A program made the position numbers and the translations under genes. This document shows positions 11,544-22,865 of a stretch of DNA of 64,000 nt, piece after piece. Position 1 is the stretch's first letter, and every line of letters starts with the position of its first letter. The notes under the pieces are model-generated. The model did not search any database and had not been told where the DNA came from. It saw only the letters and a list, made by a program, of their open reading frames with translations. This stretch comes from Yamagishiella unicocca (Eukaryota > Chlorophyta > Chlorophyceae > Chlamydomonadales > Volvocaceae), in assembly GCA_003116995.1 (NCBI GenBank), contig BDSL01000083.1, positions 312,501 to 376,500 of the forward strand. The letters run 5' to 3'.

Positions 11544-13778
11544 TCACTCCGCCTTTGCCTTTCCCATCCCCGTCGCGTATCCAGCGAGGCCCTTTACCAT
11601 CGCCTCCTTGCCCAGACGCGCTGCAACAACACGCCAAGGCGTTGGCTCCCATCCCAGCACCTGCCGCGCGTCCGATACGTCACACGGCCAGTGGTTGACG
11701 GCGAATAGAAGGTTGTCTGGGGTGAAACCTCGACTGACGAGGACGAAGCCCAGAGTCTGCCCCACGACGTGGTTGATGTAGGCCAGCAGCCGCACAAGCC
11801 AACAGGGCAAGCCCGATGTACACTTCAGGCCGTACGCGTTGATGCCTGGCGGTGGATCTTGAACACCTGCCTCCGCCTCCGCCGCCTTCACAGTCACGTG
11901 CTTGGAGCTGGACGAGTGCGCGTCCAGAGCGCCGCCGAAAAATTCCCGGTACTGGAACGGATCTCGGACGGGGTCGTGGCAGAGGTGGTAGACCCGGCCG
12001 TGGATCCGCTTCGCGCCCGCCTGTGGGAACACCAGCTGTTCCACCGCATCCACGTGGCCACGTGCGACGTCCTCCACCCACACGAACGGCACGCGCACAT
12101 TTCCTGGGCCAACGAAGGGTTTGCCGGCCAGAAAGTTGCAGGCCATGTACTGCGGGTTTTCGGGTAAAAAAGGCCACCCGATTTCCATGTGGTGGCAGCG
12201 ATTAAATTAGCATCACGATTAGGCTGAGGACTCTGCCACAGAGGTTGTGTTGAAATCCAACAATGTAGACCACAACAATGCGAGGTGTATTTCGTGCGAT
12301 GAGACTACACAATGCCGCCGCAGGAAAGATCACCAGCGCCCGTCATAGTAAACTCCGGAGTTACAGCACCTTTTGCTATCAAATGAACATCGCCCGACAG
12401 ATTAGCTAGCCGAAACCTCAGTCTTCCCATGCATCTCGCGTCGATCAGCCGATGGGCACCCACCGGATCGTCGATGCCGTATACACCGCCCGGTCGCAAC
12501 GCCACCACGTGCAACACATGGCTGTTGGCGGCCAGCACCAGCCGCTCAGCTGCCGCCTTAGAGCGTGCGTATCCGCCAACGAGGTCTTCAGATGGCAGAG
12601 GCGGGGTAGTCTCAGGAACGGGATCGATGCGTCCACCGCCTCCCGCGGTGAGAGCGGCGGACTTGCTGAACACCACGGACACTGCGTTCAGTGGCACGTA
12701 CATGATGGGCATAAGCGTGGACGGGGTGCGAGACGGCGTGTGCGGAGCATATCTCTTGCATAGCTAAGCCCTACCTCAGGGATAGGGGTCACAGATGCGT
12801 CACTCAAGTGGCAGCGGACACACTCAAACATACGCGAGTGTTGTGGACACCGCCAACAGAGCAAGCTTTCTATCTCTGCCAGCCTGTGAGGGGAAGTTCC
12901 TAACGCGTCGTCCCTGCCATCGCGTAGCGACTCCTCTTACTCATCCTACATCCAGGACGCAATTAATTGCAAGGACCAACCTAATTGGTGGGTGTCGGTG
13001 TTTACACACTATGACGCCACATACCCCATACACCCCCTGAGTCATTGTTGAGGCCCAACACTTAACCCCCCAAACCTACTTGAAGATGTGTAAACCAGGG
13101 CCCTAACATCGCACTCGAGGCAAACCTCCACCACATTACGTGTGCCCAGCTCGCTGACGCGCTGCAAAACTTTGTCGTCTGATAGGCAGTCGCTGACCAT
13201 GGCTGCTGTATGAATCACACAAGCACAGTCAGCTGCTGCAGTGCGAAGATGCGTATACGTACAGATGTCCCCCTGATAGTAAGTGACATCCGGCAGTAGC
13301 GGGCCAAACCCCGTGTGGACGGCGACGTCAAGTACGACAATGCTGACCCGCGTTCCCAGCCGCCTCCGTAGTTGGCGGGCGATGGAGCTGAAGCGTTGAG
13401 GACGTAAGGGTGGCAATGAGGAGGGGCACAAGCTGCGGTCATGCATGGGGGTGGGGCTTGGCGAGGATTCGACTAGGCGTGCTCGTCAAGATTCGCGCAT
13501 TCTGTTCGGCAAACTCGGCCTACCAAAGTATACTTTGGTTGGGTGCGCTAAGGAGGCGATGCAAGATAGCCAATGCACCTGCCGACGAGGCCGCATCCAC
13601 CGGTCAGCAGTATTCGCTTAACAGTCTTGTCCGCAGGCTCTGATCCTCTCTGGACAACTTTGAAGGGCTCCGTCTTCTTTGGTCCCTTCTTCTCAGCATT
13701 TTTTGAGTAAACGATGAAAAATATGAGCTTTATAGCAACGGCCACAACAATGGCCCCAATAGTTACAATGATATCCAT
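11544..13778 (-). CDS. SDR42E / 3-beta-HSD-like NAD(P) dehydrogenase
   Basis: Extended short-chain dehydrogenase/reductase of the 3-beta-hydroxysteroid dehydrogenase/isomerase type, closest in layout to SDR42E and sterol-decarboxylating relatives. The substrate cannot be read from sequence. Proposed exons, 5' to 3': 13778-13579, 13387-13080, 12681-12464 and 12149-11544, giving 443 aa with matching phases. Residues ~4-24 form a membrane anchor (DIIVTIGAIVVAVAIKLIFF). A Rossmann motif (LLTGGCGLVGSSIARQL) is completed exactly across the first splice junction. DVTYYQGDI, VIHTAAMVS and VYTSS follow, then the catalytic YxxxK (YARSKAAAERLVL) and LRPGGVYG. The C-terminal part has FVWVEDVARGH and a hydrophobic stretch. 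The protein is about ten residues short after VYGIDDP compared with the family, so the exon 3 donor is the weakest point. Probably ER-membrane associated. Confidence 0.85.
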
Positions 13779-14049
13779 AGTACAATCATGAATTGTTGGA
13801 GTTTATTTTGGAAAATACACTACAATACACGCGTTACACTCTGCAACGGTTGCGTCACGTTGGAGTGCGGCGTTTGGTGACGTACCGGTACATGGGCTAA
13901 AAATTGAAATTCGAGCCCAGGCCGTTTTTTCTTCAGTTCTTCACTGTAGGTATTGAGAAGAAGTAGCATTTCATGCTGGCAGTTGTCAAATAGCTAAACG
14001 CAGTGCTTTGCAGTGTTAGGTAAAGCAGCACGAAGGCATCTTTAATGCC
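13779..14049. other. Upstream region of SDR gene
   Basis: AT-richer than its surroundings. It presumably holds the minus-strand SDR promoter and 5' UTR. No clear TATA box or repeat was identified. Confidence 0.35.
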
Positions 14050-14720
14050 CATTACTAACTGACGCCGGCTCAAACGCCGACGCCACCAGAACTTCCCATT
14101 TGTAATGACCCACGCCGACTCATCAAGGCCGACGTCACCTGATCCTCCTCGCCTGATCGTCCCATTGCTAACTACAGACGCCGGCTCATTACGCCATCTG
14201 ATCCTCCCGCGCGGGAATTGGCTCTTGGCCGACGCCTCCTTATTCTCCCATTGTTAACTGATGCGGGCTCAAGGCCAGATCCATCTGATCCTCCCGTTGC
14301 CAACAACTGACGCCAAGTCAAGGCCGACGTCGCCTGGTCCTCCCATTGGTGCCCAAGGCGGCTCAAGGCCGATGCCACCTGATCCTCCCCGACTTTGGCT
14401 AAGCACCGATGCCTCCTTATTCTCCCATTGTTAACTGATGCGGGCTCAAGGCCAGATCCACCTGATCCTCCCGTTGCCAACAACTGACGCCAAGTCAAGG
14501 CCGACGTCGCCTGGTCCTCCCATTGGTGCCCAAGGCGGCTCAAGGCCAATGCCACCTAATCCTCACGGGAGTTGACTCATCAGCGCCTACACCTTCAGAC
14601 TTACACCGTTGATACTAACTGACTCCCAACGCCTTCTGATCCTCCAATTGCTAATAACCGACGACGGCTCGCTCAAAGCCGGCGCCTCCCAATCCTTCTT
14701 GTAAACCGGGAGGCGGTGAG
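14050..14720 (-). repeat. Diverged satellite, inverted kin of the 47-52 kb array
   Basis: Repeats of the form GATCCTCCCATTGnTAAC...GACGCC...GGCTCAAGGCC. This is the reverse complement of the satellite at 47.34-52.3 kb (GTTACCAATGGGAGAATCAG...). Within it a 177-bp block is duplicated almost exactly (for example TATTCTCCCATTGTTAACTG at 14241 and 14418). Confidence 0.8.
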
Positions 14721-14769
14721 GAGATGGGTCGGCAGGTAGGATGGGAAAGGTATTACTTGCTTGTGTAGT

Positions 14770-15214
14770 CACCGTGAGAGCGTTGGTCTTGAGGGCAGGT
14801 CTTGATAGTAGGCCGGTCTTCAGCGTAGGTCTTGAAGCTAAACGAGGCCTTGGGGTATGCCCTCGAAGCCTTCAAATCCCTGAGCAAGAAGATCCTACCT
14901 CCAGGATTTGCGCGAAGACTGATGAGCTGGCGAAGACACGCATCCCTCCGACGCACACGACTCACTGCCTGCTGGCGCACGATGCCTTCAACCCAAACCC
15001 GAGTCCGGCGCATGCCGCACTGCTTTATTACCATACCCTGGCATCCCTAGCCCCAGCAAAACATGGCAGATTTTACGACCTGCGCATGGCATCAGCCGCC
15101 CTTGCCCGTCGCAACGCCTGGCCCCCCTTCCCAACACATGGCAGACGCCACAGCCCGTGTCCAAGACCCCCCTCCACTCCCCAACACATGGCAGACGCCA
15201 CAGCCCGGCGCATA
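14770..15214. repeat. Mosaic of repeat fragments
   Basis: 14770-14880 carries GTCTTGA/GTAGGTCTTGA units, the inverse of the 50.88-51.05 kb minisatellite. 15080-15200 carries CCAACACATGGCAGACGCCACAGCCCG twice, the inverse of the 57-bp array at 50.16-50.63 kb. No gene is supported. Confidence 0.6.
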
Positions 15215-17450
15215 GTATCCGAAACCCCCGTCCCAGATCCATCCCTGCACATGCCGTACATCGCCCCCGAACCCTGCCCATCCCGGAGGCATACCCATAC
15301 ATGATATCTCCAACCGAAACCCGAGCCCACTGCATGCCGCGCTTCGTACCAAACCCAAGCCCGAAGCATGCCGTACGTGACCCACGGCAGAACCCAGCCC
15401 AGCACACGCCGTACATAACCTCCGAAGCCCACCCATCCCTGAGCAGGCACACTACCTTGAAACGACTCCGCGACGGCCAAAGAAGCTCCTCTGTGGTGGG
15501 TCCAGAAGCGGCGGCGGCTAGCTTAAGACGGCGGCAGCTGCTTGCCACCGCGGAACTTCCTTGTCCGCGTAGGATATCTGCGGGACACCATTGATGAAGA
15601 CTGCGTTAGATGACTCGCGATGAATGCTTATTACGCGCCAGCATCGTATTCCATCCCGCGTGCTTGAACAGTTAGATTCCCCTTACGTTGTCAACATCGT
15701 GCACCTCCCTCATCCAACCCCCCCAGGGCCCGTACCTACATACCTCACCTTTAAATGGTCACCAGCAGTTGGGCAGCGCGTAGGCAGCGGCTACACTGCC
15801 GAGTATAATGATGAAAGTCCTCGCCGGCCCTTCATTGCAGGCGCGCGCAGATCCTCGCAGGAGGGAGCTCCGGCCGGGGCGCAGTTGCACGTAGGTCTCG
15901 AGCGACGAAGAGCAGGCAAGCTCGGGCGATGAAAAGCGGGAGGAAGTGGGGGCATGTAGCAGTAGTTGGTGCACGGTGCACAATGTGACGTGTACGTATG
16001 GGGCTTGGCACACAGGGAACGCCGGGACGAAGGGTGGGGCAAGGCATCTGCTACATCGAAGGCTGGATTACTGCTGCAAGAAAGCTGGCTGCTGAAGCTT
16101 CAGCAGCCAGCTTTCTTGCAGCAGTAATCCAGCCTTCGGTGCAGCGGGTGTCTTGCCCCACCCTTTGTCCCGGCGGCCTTAAGGCTGCTCTGGTGGCTGA
16201 CGCTGAAGGGTTGGCTGGCTGGCTGAAGTACTGGCTGAGCAGTGCAGCAGATACCTTGCCCCGCCCGATCAATAATCCTCCACGGCAGGCGTGCACGTTG
16301 CGAGCAATATTTCCCCAACCTGACCTTACTTCACAACCTAACAACTACTGTGCGTACCTTGCCTTAAAAGCTCGAGTTGCCGCCGCCGGCCGCAGCGGTA
16401 GCAACGGCGCTTCTCGTCGCCGCCGCCGCATCGCCAGCATATGAAAGACGCTCCACCGCCTGTAATCCGCGGGGAGCAATTTCCGGTGTGATGATTAACA
16501 TCTGTAAGTTTATTAGTACAGATCATAGGTAAGCATCAGCACTGAAAGGCGATATCTCGGATGTTCGCGACCCACGCAGGGAGACGATTACGATAACAAA
16601 ACCCTATTAATCATGTACAGCTCGGGAGGAACCCACCTGTCAAGAGTATCTCCGCCGGGCCTGTGTTGGCAAGAAGCACCAGCGTAGTGCACATAAGGTG
16701 ATCGATGGTCAGGGTTGCCGAACACGTACGTGACGCGAGCAGTAGGCAAGGCCGACCCAAGGAGCAGGGAATGAAGGCGGTGGCGCGCGCGGCGGCGATG
16801 GTGGCTCGGTGAAGATGATTTCCCGACGGTGTTGGCGGCGACGGTGGTGACGGACGTGCGAGATCACGCGGGCGAGGAAGCCTGAAGACCGCTCCGCACC
16901 AAGCCACCGATGCCCGAGAAAACGCAGGCCTAACCAGCGCCTCCCACTAGCTAGCCGTTTAGTGTCCCTCGCTTGCTCCCCGCATGGAGATGTATTCCGA
17001 TACAAGCCACTCCAGCACCCGACCCCCCTCCCCAGCCACCCAACGCCTCTCCTATCCCGGAATGCTGTACAACCTTTCTGGACAATGGCTCCTGGCGCAA
17101 CTCCATCTTGACAGCGACGGAGGCCTGCCTCCAGAGCACCACAGCGGCGACCTCAGCAGCCGCCCAGCAAACGTTGGCTTGAAGGAGAGCGGCGGCGGCG
17201 CTGCCAAGCTAGCGGGGTTCTTGCGTGATCGATGGACGATGCCTAACGAATGTATCTTGAACACCGGCCTGTGCGTGTCAGCAAGAAGCACCAGCGCACA
17301 AAAGATGATGGTCAGGATTGCCGAACACGTACGTACGTCGCTGATGCGAGCAGTAGGCAAGCCCGACCCAATCGGGAAGCCCCAACCCCCGCGTCTGTCC
17401 GAGCCCAACTACATCCTACCTTCACGTTTCCGAGGCCACACACGATCGAT
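15215..17450 (+). repeat. Composite dispersed element, copy 1
   Basis: Nearly collinear with the later part of the 54.69-57.11 kb copy, and its first part also matches 18.8-19.6 kb. Shared landmarks are ACGACTCCGCGACGGCCAAA, TTACGCGCCAGCATCGTATT, AGGTCTCGAGCGACGAAGAG, CAGATACCTTGCCCCGCCCG and the 16.6-17.4 kb block. Reading frames on both strands are short and not conserved between copies, so it appears noncoding. This copy contains a palindrome that the others lack. The class is unknown. Confidence 0.75.
16019..16178. repeat. Near-perfect ~80-bp palindrome
   Basis: Two arms meet without a spacer at 16097/16098 (GCTGAAG|CTTCAGC). The inner ~39 bp of each arm pair without mismatch. Pairing continues with few mismatches out to CGCCGGGAC...GTCCCGGCG. 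It lies inside composite copy 1. The copy at 55.8 kb has only the left arm. Confidence 0.9.
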
Positions 17451-17459
17451 GAGCTCCCG

Positions 17460-17940
17460 TTGACATTTGACTCAACCGACTGCTTTCGTATTTCTGACTC
17501 CAGGCAGGCAGGCTCCTCTATCTGGATGTGCCCATTACTATATTATTGGGAATGAAGGCGGTGGCGCGCGCGGTGGAGATGGTGGCTCGCTCGGTGGTGG
17601 TGATGTCCCCACGGTGGTGCTTACTTGGCGACGGTGGTGGCGGATGTGATCACGCACGTGCGTGGGCGAGGTAGCCGGCTCATCAGTCATAAGTCGTCCC
17701 CTACCTCCGCACCGGGCGAGGCAACGCAGGCCATTCCGCATGCCTTATTATAACCCGAGCCTCCCACTACTGCTAGCATAGCTGTATGATGTCCTTCCCC
17801 TGCCCACCAGAAGCCCCTCCCATCCCGGAACGCTGTACAACCTTCCTGGGCAAGCAACGCACGGCTCCTGGCGCAACCATTCCATCTTCAAAGCGAGGCC
17901 TGCCTCAAGAGCATGACGACGACGAGCTCATCTGTCCAGC
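17460..17940 (+). repeat. Partial second copy of the 16.7-17.2 kb block
   Basis: Repeats GAATGAAGGCGGTGGCGCGC (also at 16769), then CTCCCACTA, CATCCCGGAACGCTGTACAA and CCTGGCGCAACCATTCCATC, in the same order as in copy 1 but more diverged. Confidence 0.6.
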
Positions 17941-17944
17941 AGCG

Positions 17945-18780
17945 TGACCGTGTCCAACAAAGGCTGAAGCGAAGTAAGGCGAAGTAGTTGGCATGTAACG
18001 AGAAAGCCGCCGCTCATTCTTGGGAACACGGGAACACGGTCATGGTCGGCCGCGGGTTGCCGGTTCACTTCATAACGCACGGACGGGGCAGCACGGATGA
18101 TGAAAACGCGACGGCAATGGTATCGCGATTCAGCCTGAACGATCATGAAAGGGATTTGCAGAAGCAAGTACCGTCAGCTTTTGCGAAAGCAAAGTCGCCA
18201 GTAAAGATGCGCGCATGCCGCCGATCCACAACAAAATTAGGCCACATCAGCTCGCGTGCAAAGCAGGGGCCAGACCGCATAAATGCATGAACATGAAAGC
18301 GTACACATATAGTCAGGCGCTGAGATAGCTCGTCCGGTGACTCAGGACCATATCGGTACTACTTGCGAATGATAGCGTCGACCAGACTGAACTCTAAAAC
18401 TCACCTTGATAATTGAAACCTCCTATGTGCAAATCAAGACGCCTGCAGGCGGGTTTTGGTGGTCGGTTACTGTACTGGGGTCGGTCTTGGAAGGCAGAAA
18501 TAGACGAAAAGGCGTCGAGCCCTTGTATCGCAATTCAGCCTGAACGATTAAGGAACGGAATTTGCAGAAGTCAGCATAAAGTCAGCTTTTGCGAAAGCGG
18601 AGTCGCCAGTACAGTAGTTGCGCGCATGCCGCTGCACAACACGAGGTCACCTCAGCTTGAGTGCAAATGCAGCAGAAGCAAAGCCGTAAAAGATGAGTGC
18701 AAATGCAGCAGAAGCAAAGCCGTAAAAAAGCAATTCTAGCATGACCATGGACGCAGTGCAGCGTAACGCCGTCTATATAG
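17945..18780 (+). repeat. Two copies of the ~456-bp dispersed repeat
   Basis: The words TATCGCGATTCAGCCTGAACG...CAGCTTTTGCGAAAGC...GCGCATGCCGC occur at ~18.12-18.26 kb and again at ~18.52-18.64 kb. The second copy continues into GGACGCAGTGCAGCGTAACG. This is the opposite orientation to the tandem array at 39.9-41.6 kb. Confidence 0.7.
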
Positions 18781-19615
18781 CGCTGGTCCGGCGGATGAGG
18801 ATACCGGTACCCAGTACTCGAAACCCCCATCCCAGATCCATCCCTGCACATGCCGTACATCGCCCCCGAACCCTGCCCATCCCGGAGGCATACACATACA
18901 TGACGCCTCCAATCCAAACCCGAGCCCACTGCATGCATGCCGCGCTTCGTACCAAACCCAAGCCCGAAGCACATGCCGTACGTGACCCACGGCAGAACCC
19001 AGCCCAGCACACGCCGTACATAACCTCCGAAGCCCACCCATCCCTGAGCAGGCACACTACCTTGAAACGAGTCCGCGACGGCCAAAGAAGCTCCTATGTG
19101 GTGGGCGCCTCTGCTGTCCAGAAGCGGCGGCGGCTAGCTTAAGACGGCGGCAGCTGCTTGCCACCGCGGAACTTCCTTGTCCGCGTAGGATATATATATC
19201 TGCGGGACACCATTGACGAGGACTGCGTTAGATGATTCGCGATGAATGCTTATTACGCGCCAGCATCGTATTCCATCCCGCGCGCTTGAACAAGTGACTT
19301 CCCTTTACACTGTCAACATCGTACACCTCCCTCATCCACCACCGACCTACCTACCCCCCCCCCAAGGGCCGGCGAGGACTTCCATCATTATACTAGGCAG
19401 TGTAACCGCTGCCTCCTCGCTGCCCACCTGCTGGCTGGTGACCATCTAAAGGTGGGTCCCTTGCAGGCGCGCGCAGATCCTCGCAGCACGCAGGGAGCTC
19501 CGGCCGGGGCGCAGTTGCACGTAGGTCTCGAGCGACGAAGAGCAGGCAAGCTCGGGCGATGAAAAGCGGGAGGAAGTGGGGGCATGTAGCAGTAGTTGGT
19601 GCACGGTGGAGTGGG
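18781..19615 (+). repeat. Composite dispersed element, copy 2 (truncated)
   Basis: Near-identical to 54960-55745. It stops at GTAGTTGGTGCACGGTG, about 15 bp before the stop codon of the minus-strand gene that follows, so the insertion sits in that gene's 3' flank. Confidence 0.75.
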
Positions 19616-19629
19616 GGAGGGTAAGGGGG

Positions 19630-20782
19630 TCAGCCAGACACTGTAACCGCAGTCATTACCCAAAAAAGGCAATAAAGACACCGAGCATTACTTACGTTGG
19701 CGCCTTTGTTGCTGCTGCAGAATATGTGCACGCCCGTTGACCGGTCCCTCGCCATGCTTCCGGACGAGGAGGTGGTTCCGCCCGAGCGGGACCCCACAGC
19801 CAGGGTTGATGCACTGCACGCAAGAGGACGTCTGTTAATCGTCCCCACGCTTGGGCTTCCCTTTTTCGCTTACCTCAACGTGCTGCAGCACGCGCCGAGC
19901 ACGTTCGTAAAGGTCTCCCTCCATGCCATCGACGAATGCAAACCACACGGACTCGTTCAGGAGCCTTGGATCCTCCGCGACCAGCTTGGCGATCTGAACA
20001 GTAGAAAGGATCCCAAGGGTCGGACGGCGGCGTAAACAACCAAACAAACGAGGAAAACTCCGCCTAACTCCCACCTGTGACGCTTCCGCCTGCGCTACCG
20101 CCATACTGTAACCTTCAGTGTCCTCCCGCAGCGCGAAGAAGTCCGTCACGCCGCGGACGTGCGGCTCGACGGTTGGATTCGCGGTGTCCTTCTCCATCTT
20201 GTCCATAGCATAATGCGGCCTGCGAACGAGGAAAAAATGTTATGCACTACCAACGACGGAAAACAAACTTCAACGGCACCGGACTTACTCAAGCCGCGGG
20301 AGGTGGAACCTCACAGCTTCGCCTTCCTCGCCACCTGCGATGGTGCGAAGTCGTCAGTATGACCGCCGTGACAAGACTACCCCCAAGGCAGGTCATCACA
20401 GCATCCACGACGTGGACGCAATGTCCCGCAACGTCCCATGGGCCAGCGGGCTCTGAATGGTCCACAATGGACCCTGAATGGCCTACATTATTTCCACGGT
20501 CAGGGGGCACCCTGACCCCATTGCCTGCCCCGCCGCAATGTCCCGCAACTCCCATTGCAAACTCTAGGGTACCGGCACGTCTCACCTGCGCGGCGCGCCG
20601 CCGGCGCTCGCGCGCCGCCACTGCCACTGGGAACCCAGGAGGACCGCGGCCGCGGCGGACGGTTTCCGCTTCCGCCTGCACCTGCAGTGGACACTACGCT
20701 GGTAAGAAACAACTCCGCCGTTCACTTAACACGCGACGTCAGCACCCAGCTTACCGCCCAGCTGCCCAAACGGAGGCTCCAT
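19630..20782 (-). CDS. Unrecognised seven-exon gene, 187 aa
   Basis: No family recognised. Exons, 5' to 3': 20782-20755, 20681-20586, 20334-20289, 20219-20075, 19993-19874, 19813-19696 and 19640-19630. They total 564 nt, are joined by GT-AG introns and keep phase throughout. The product begins MEPPFGQLG and has a Gly/Arg/Pro-rich stretch. A soluble, helix-prone central part follows (for example DKMEKDTANP, RGVTDFFALREDTEGYS, IAKLVAEDPRLLNESVWFAF, DLYERARRVLQHVE). It ends with a short Cys segment (CINPGCGVPLGRNH) and a Gln-rich tail. There is no signal peptide or membrane segment. The last exon encodes only three residues before TGA, so the 3' end could be wrong. Continuity of phase over six junctions supports a real gene; expression is unproven. 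Confidence 0.6.
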
Positions 20783-22625
20783 ATCAAACTATAAGCAACT
20801 AAAGTGCTGCGTGTTATGGCTCTTGACACTATCAATGTCGTCCCTATCGAGTTTATAATCCAGAACAAATCGGGGGCGGGGAGGGAGGGCATTTCGGAGA
20901 GTTTGAACAGATCTTATACGGTTGGGTTACCAGAATCCACGAGACCAAGCAAGGCATGACATCACCCGCATTGGACGTAGAGTAACCCACGCAACCCTTG
21001 CCCAAATGCAAACCAGCGTCACGCTATGGCACTGCAATGCAGCCATCGCATGTGCGGCATGGAGGACGTTTGGGTTGTCAATGACACCGGGCGTGTGCCT
21101 GCCTCTCCTACAGCCGCCCTCCGCGACCTTGCGTGGCATTCCGCGGCTCGCATTCGTAGGACCATCGGACGCCGCAGTCCACCCTTGATCGCATGTTTAC
21201 GCCGCCTTTCAAAGTTAACAGCGGCTCCATCGCCGGCGCCTGGCACCAAGCCTCTCTCACCACGCTTTCTGGACTTCGTGGCGCGACCGTCTTCTACTGC
21301 ATCCCGCATCTGTTGTTCATCCCGCTTGCTGCTAGCTGGGCAGCGACAGCAGTGAAGGAGGGACAGTACGGCTTTACGGTTGCCGCTCGCAAATCAAGCC
21401 TGCGTCTGCGGAGGGGCCCCATACAGCGCCTAGGCTTTCCTGAGAGTACCTAGCCACCAAGCATCTATTACCAGAGCACAGGAGTGCGGGCCCTGCTAAA
21501 TACGACCGCAATTGTCATGGCCACCCCCGCGCGGTGCCGGCCGCTCCTGCTTTGCCATCCCATCTTCATAAATGTCATGTTCGGAAGTTGTTGCCTTCTG
21601 CGCTTCTCCCGGGCTCTTCGTATCGGCCTGCGCGCCTCGATTGCCCATCGGCAAACGGCGCCGCTCGCGGCCGTCTGCGCGCCCTCAGTTGACCTCACCT
21701 AAACTACGTATATCCTCTAGGCAACCTAATACAAAAGAAAGAGGTAAAAATGGCGCGTTGCTCGCTGTGCGCGAGCGGCATGTTACCAAGTCGGTGAACT
21801 TGCAGGACGACGACCTGCGCGCATAAACCTACAGCCTAGACGACCATGTGGCCCACCTCAGATAAGCGAGATAAGCTGTTTTGCGGTGCTGTGTGTCTGA
21901 GTAAGGCTCAAAGGCATCTCCTGCCATACTTCCTTTGCGAAACGCTGACCTCTTAACGCATGCAAAAAGGCTCAATTGGGCACTAAATCCCAAAATGTAT
22001 TGGTATACCTTAGAATGGTTCATGGTGGTCTTGGATGCTCGCGCCTGCGGCCTGCCCACGGTCCGGTGTCCATGCGACACTCGTAACTGGCTACTGCGCC
22101 ACAACTTGGCTGGCACTGTATGTATCCTTATTTTGATTTTCCTAATTTTGGCTGGCGTTCCAGTGCTGATAGTCTTCCCGCGTGACCCAAGGGACGGACC
22201 GCTGTCATCTGCTCGTGTCAATGTTACACGTATACACTTCGCTCGTCCGTGCCTTCCTGTCCCATATTTCACGCCACATATTTAGGAGCCGATGTACGTG
22301 CACAAGTAGGGTTCCTATCACAGTTGCACCCAGGCTGGTCTCATGGCCATGAGACCCATGGGTTTCACCCCTTGCACGAGCTCAATCGGGCTCAACCCTT
22401 TGCGAATGTTTATGAACCGAAGCTATGCTGTCTCTGAGTCTCCAACGAAAACCTTGGAACCTTGGCCAGCATACATCTTCCCATCCGCTTCAGACGTTCA
22501 GAGGATGAGGGGGATCTACAGTACGACCAGCGCTGCAATATCGCAACGCGACCACCGCCGACACCAAAGAACACACACTCCACTACCAACATCGTCAGCT
22601 GGTCAGCGCTCTTATCAATCAAATT
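20783..22625. other. No supportable gene
   Basis: Short frames only. One at 21935-22285 (+) encodes 116 aa with a hydrophobic run (GTVCILILIFLILAGVPVL) that could span a membrane, but nothing else supports it. The left end presumably holds the promoter of the minus-strand 187-aa gene. Confidence 0.3.
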
Positions 22626-22865
22626 TTTAACCATCGACCTCGACAACAGTCATCCCGACGTTCGGCAGAGCCATCAGAATTTCCGAAAGTCTCAAAACTG
22701 ACATCTGCGGCAAAGAATGCTCGCAGCGCTCGCCAGTCGTCGCCACCTGCCCGCCGGCACACGTCCCGGATTCCATCAAGACGCCTCCCAGCCGACGCAC
22801 CGCTGGTCCCGCGTTCGGCGACGCAACGGCGGCGACTCGATCCGCCGCGCAGGCCGCTGCCCGCC

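Noticed and set aside
15998..16444. 148-codon frame through the palindrome
   Set aside because: Frame symmetry comes from the inverted repeat; not conserved in the copy at 55.8-56.2 kb.
21935..22285. Possible 116-aa membrane protein
   Set aside because: One hydrophobic stretch in an isolated frame, without splice, codon or conservation evidence.
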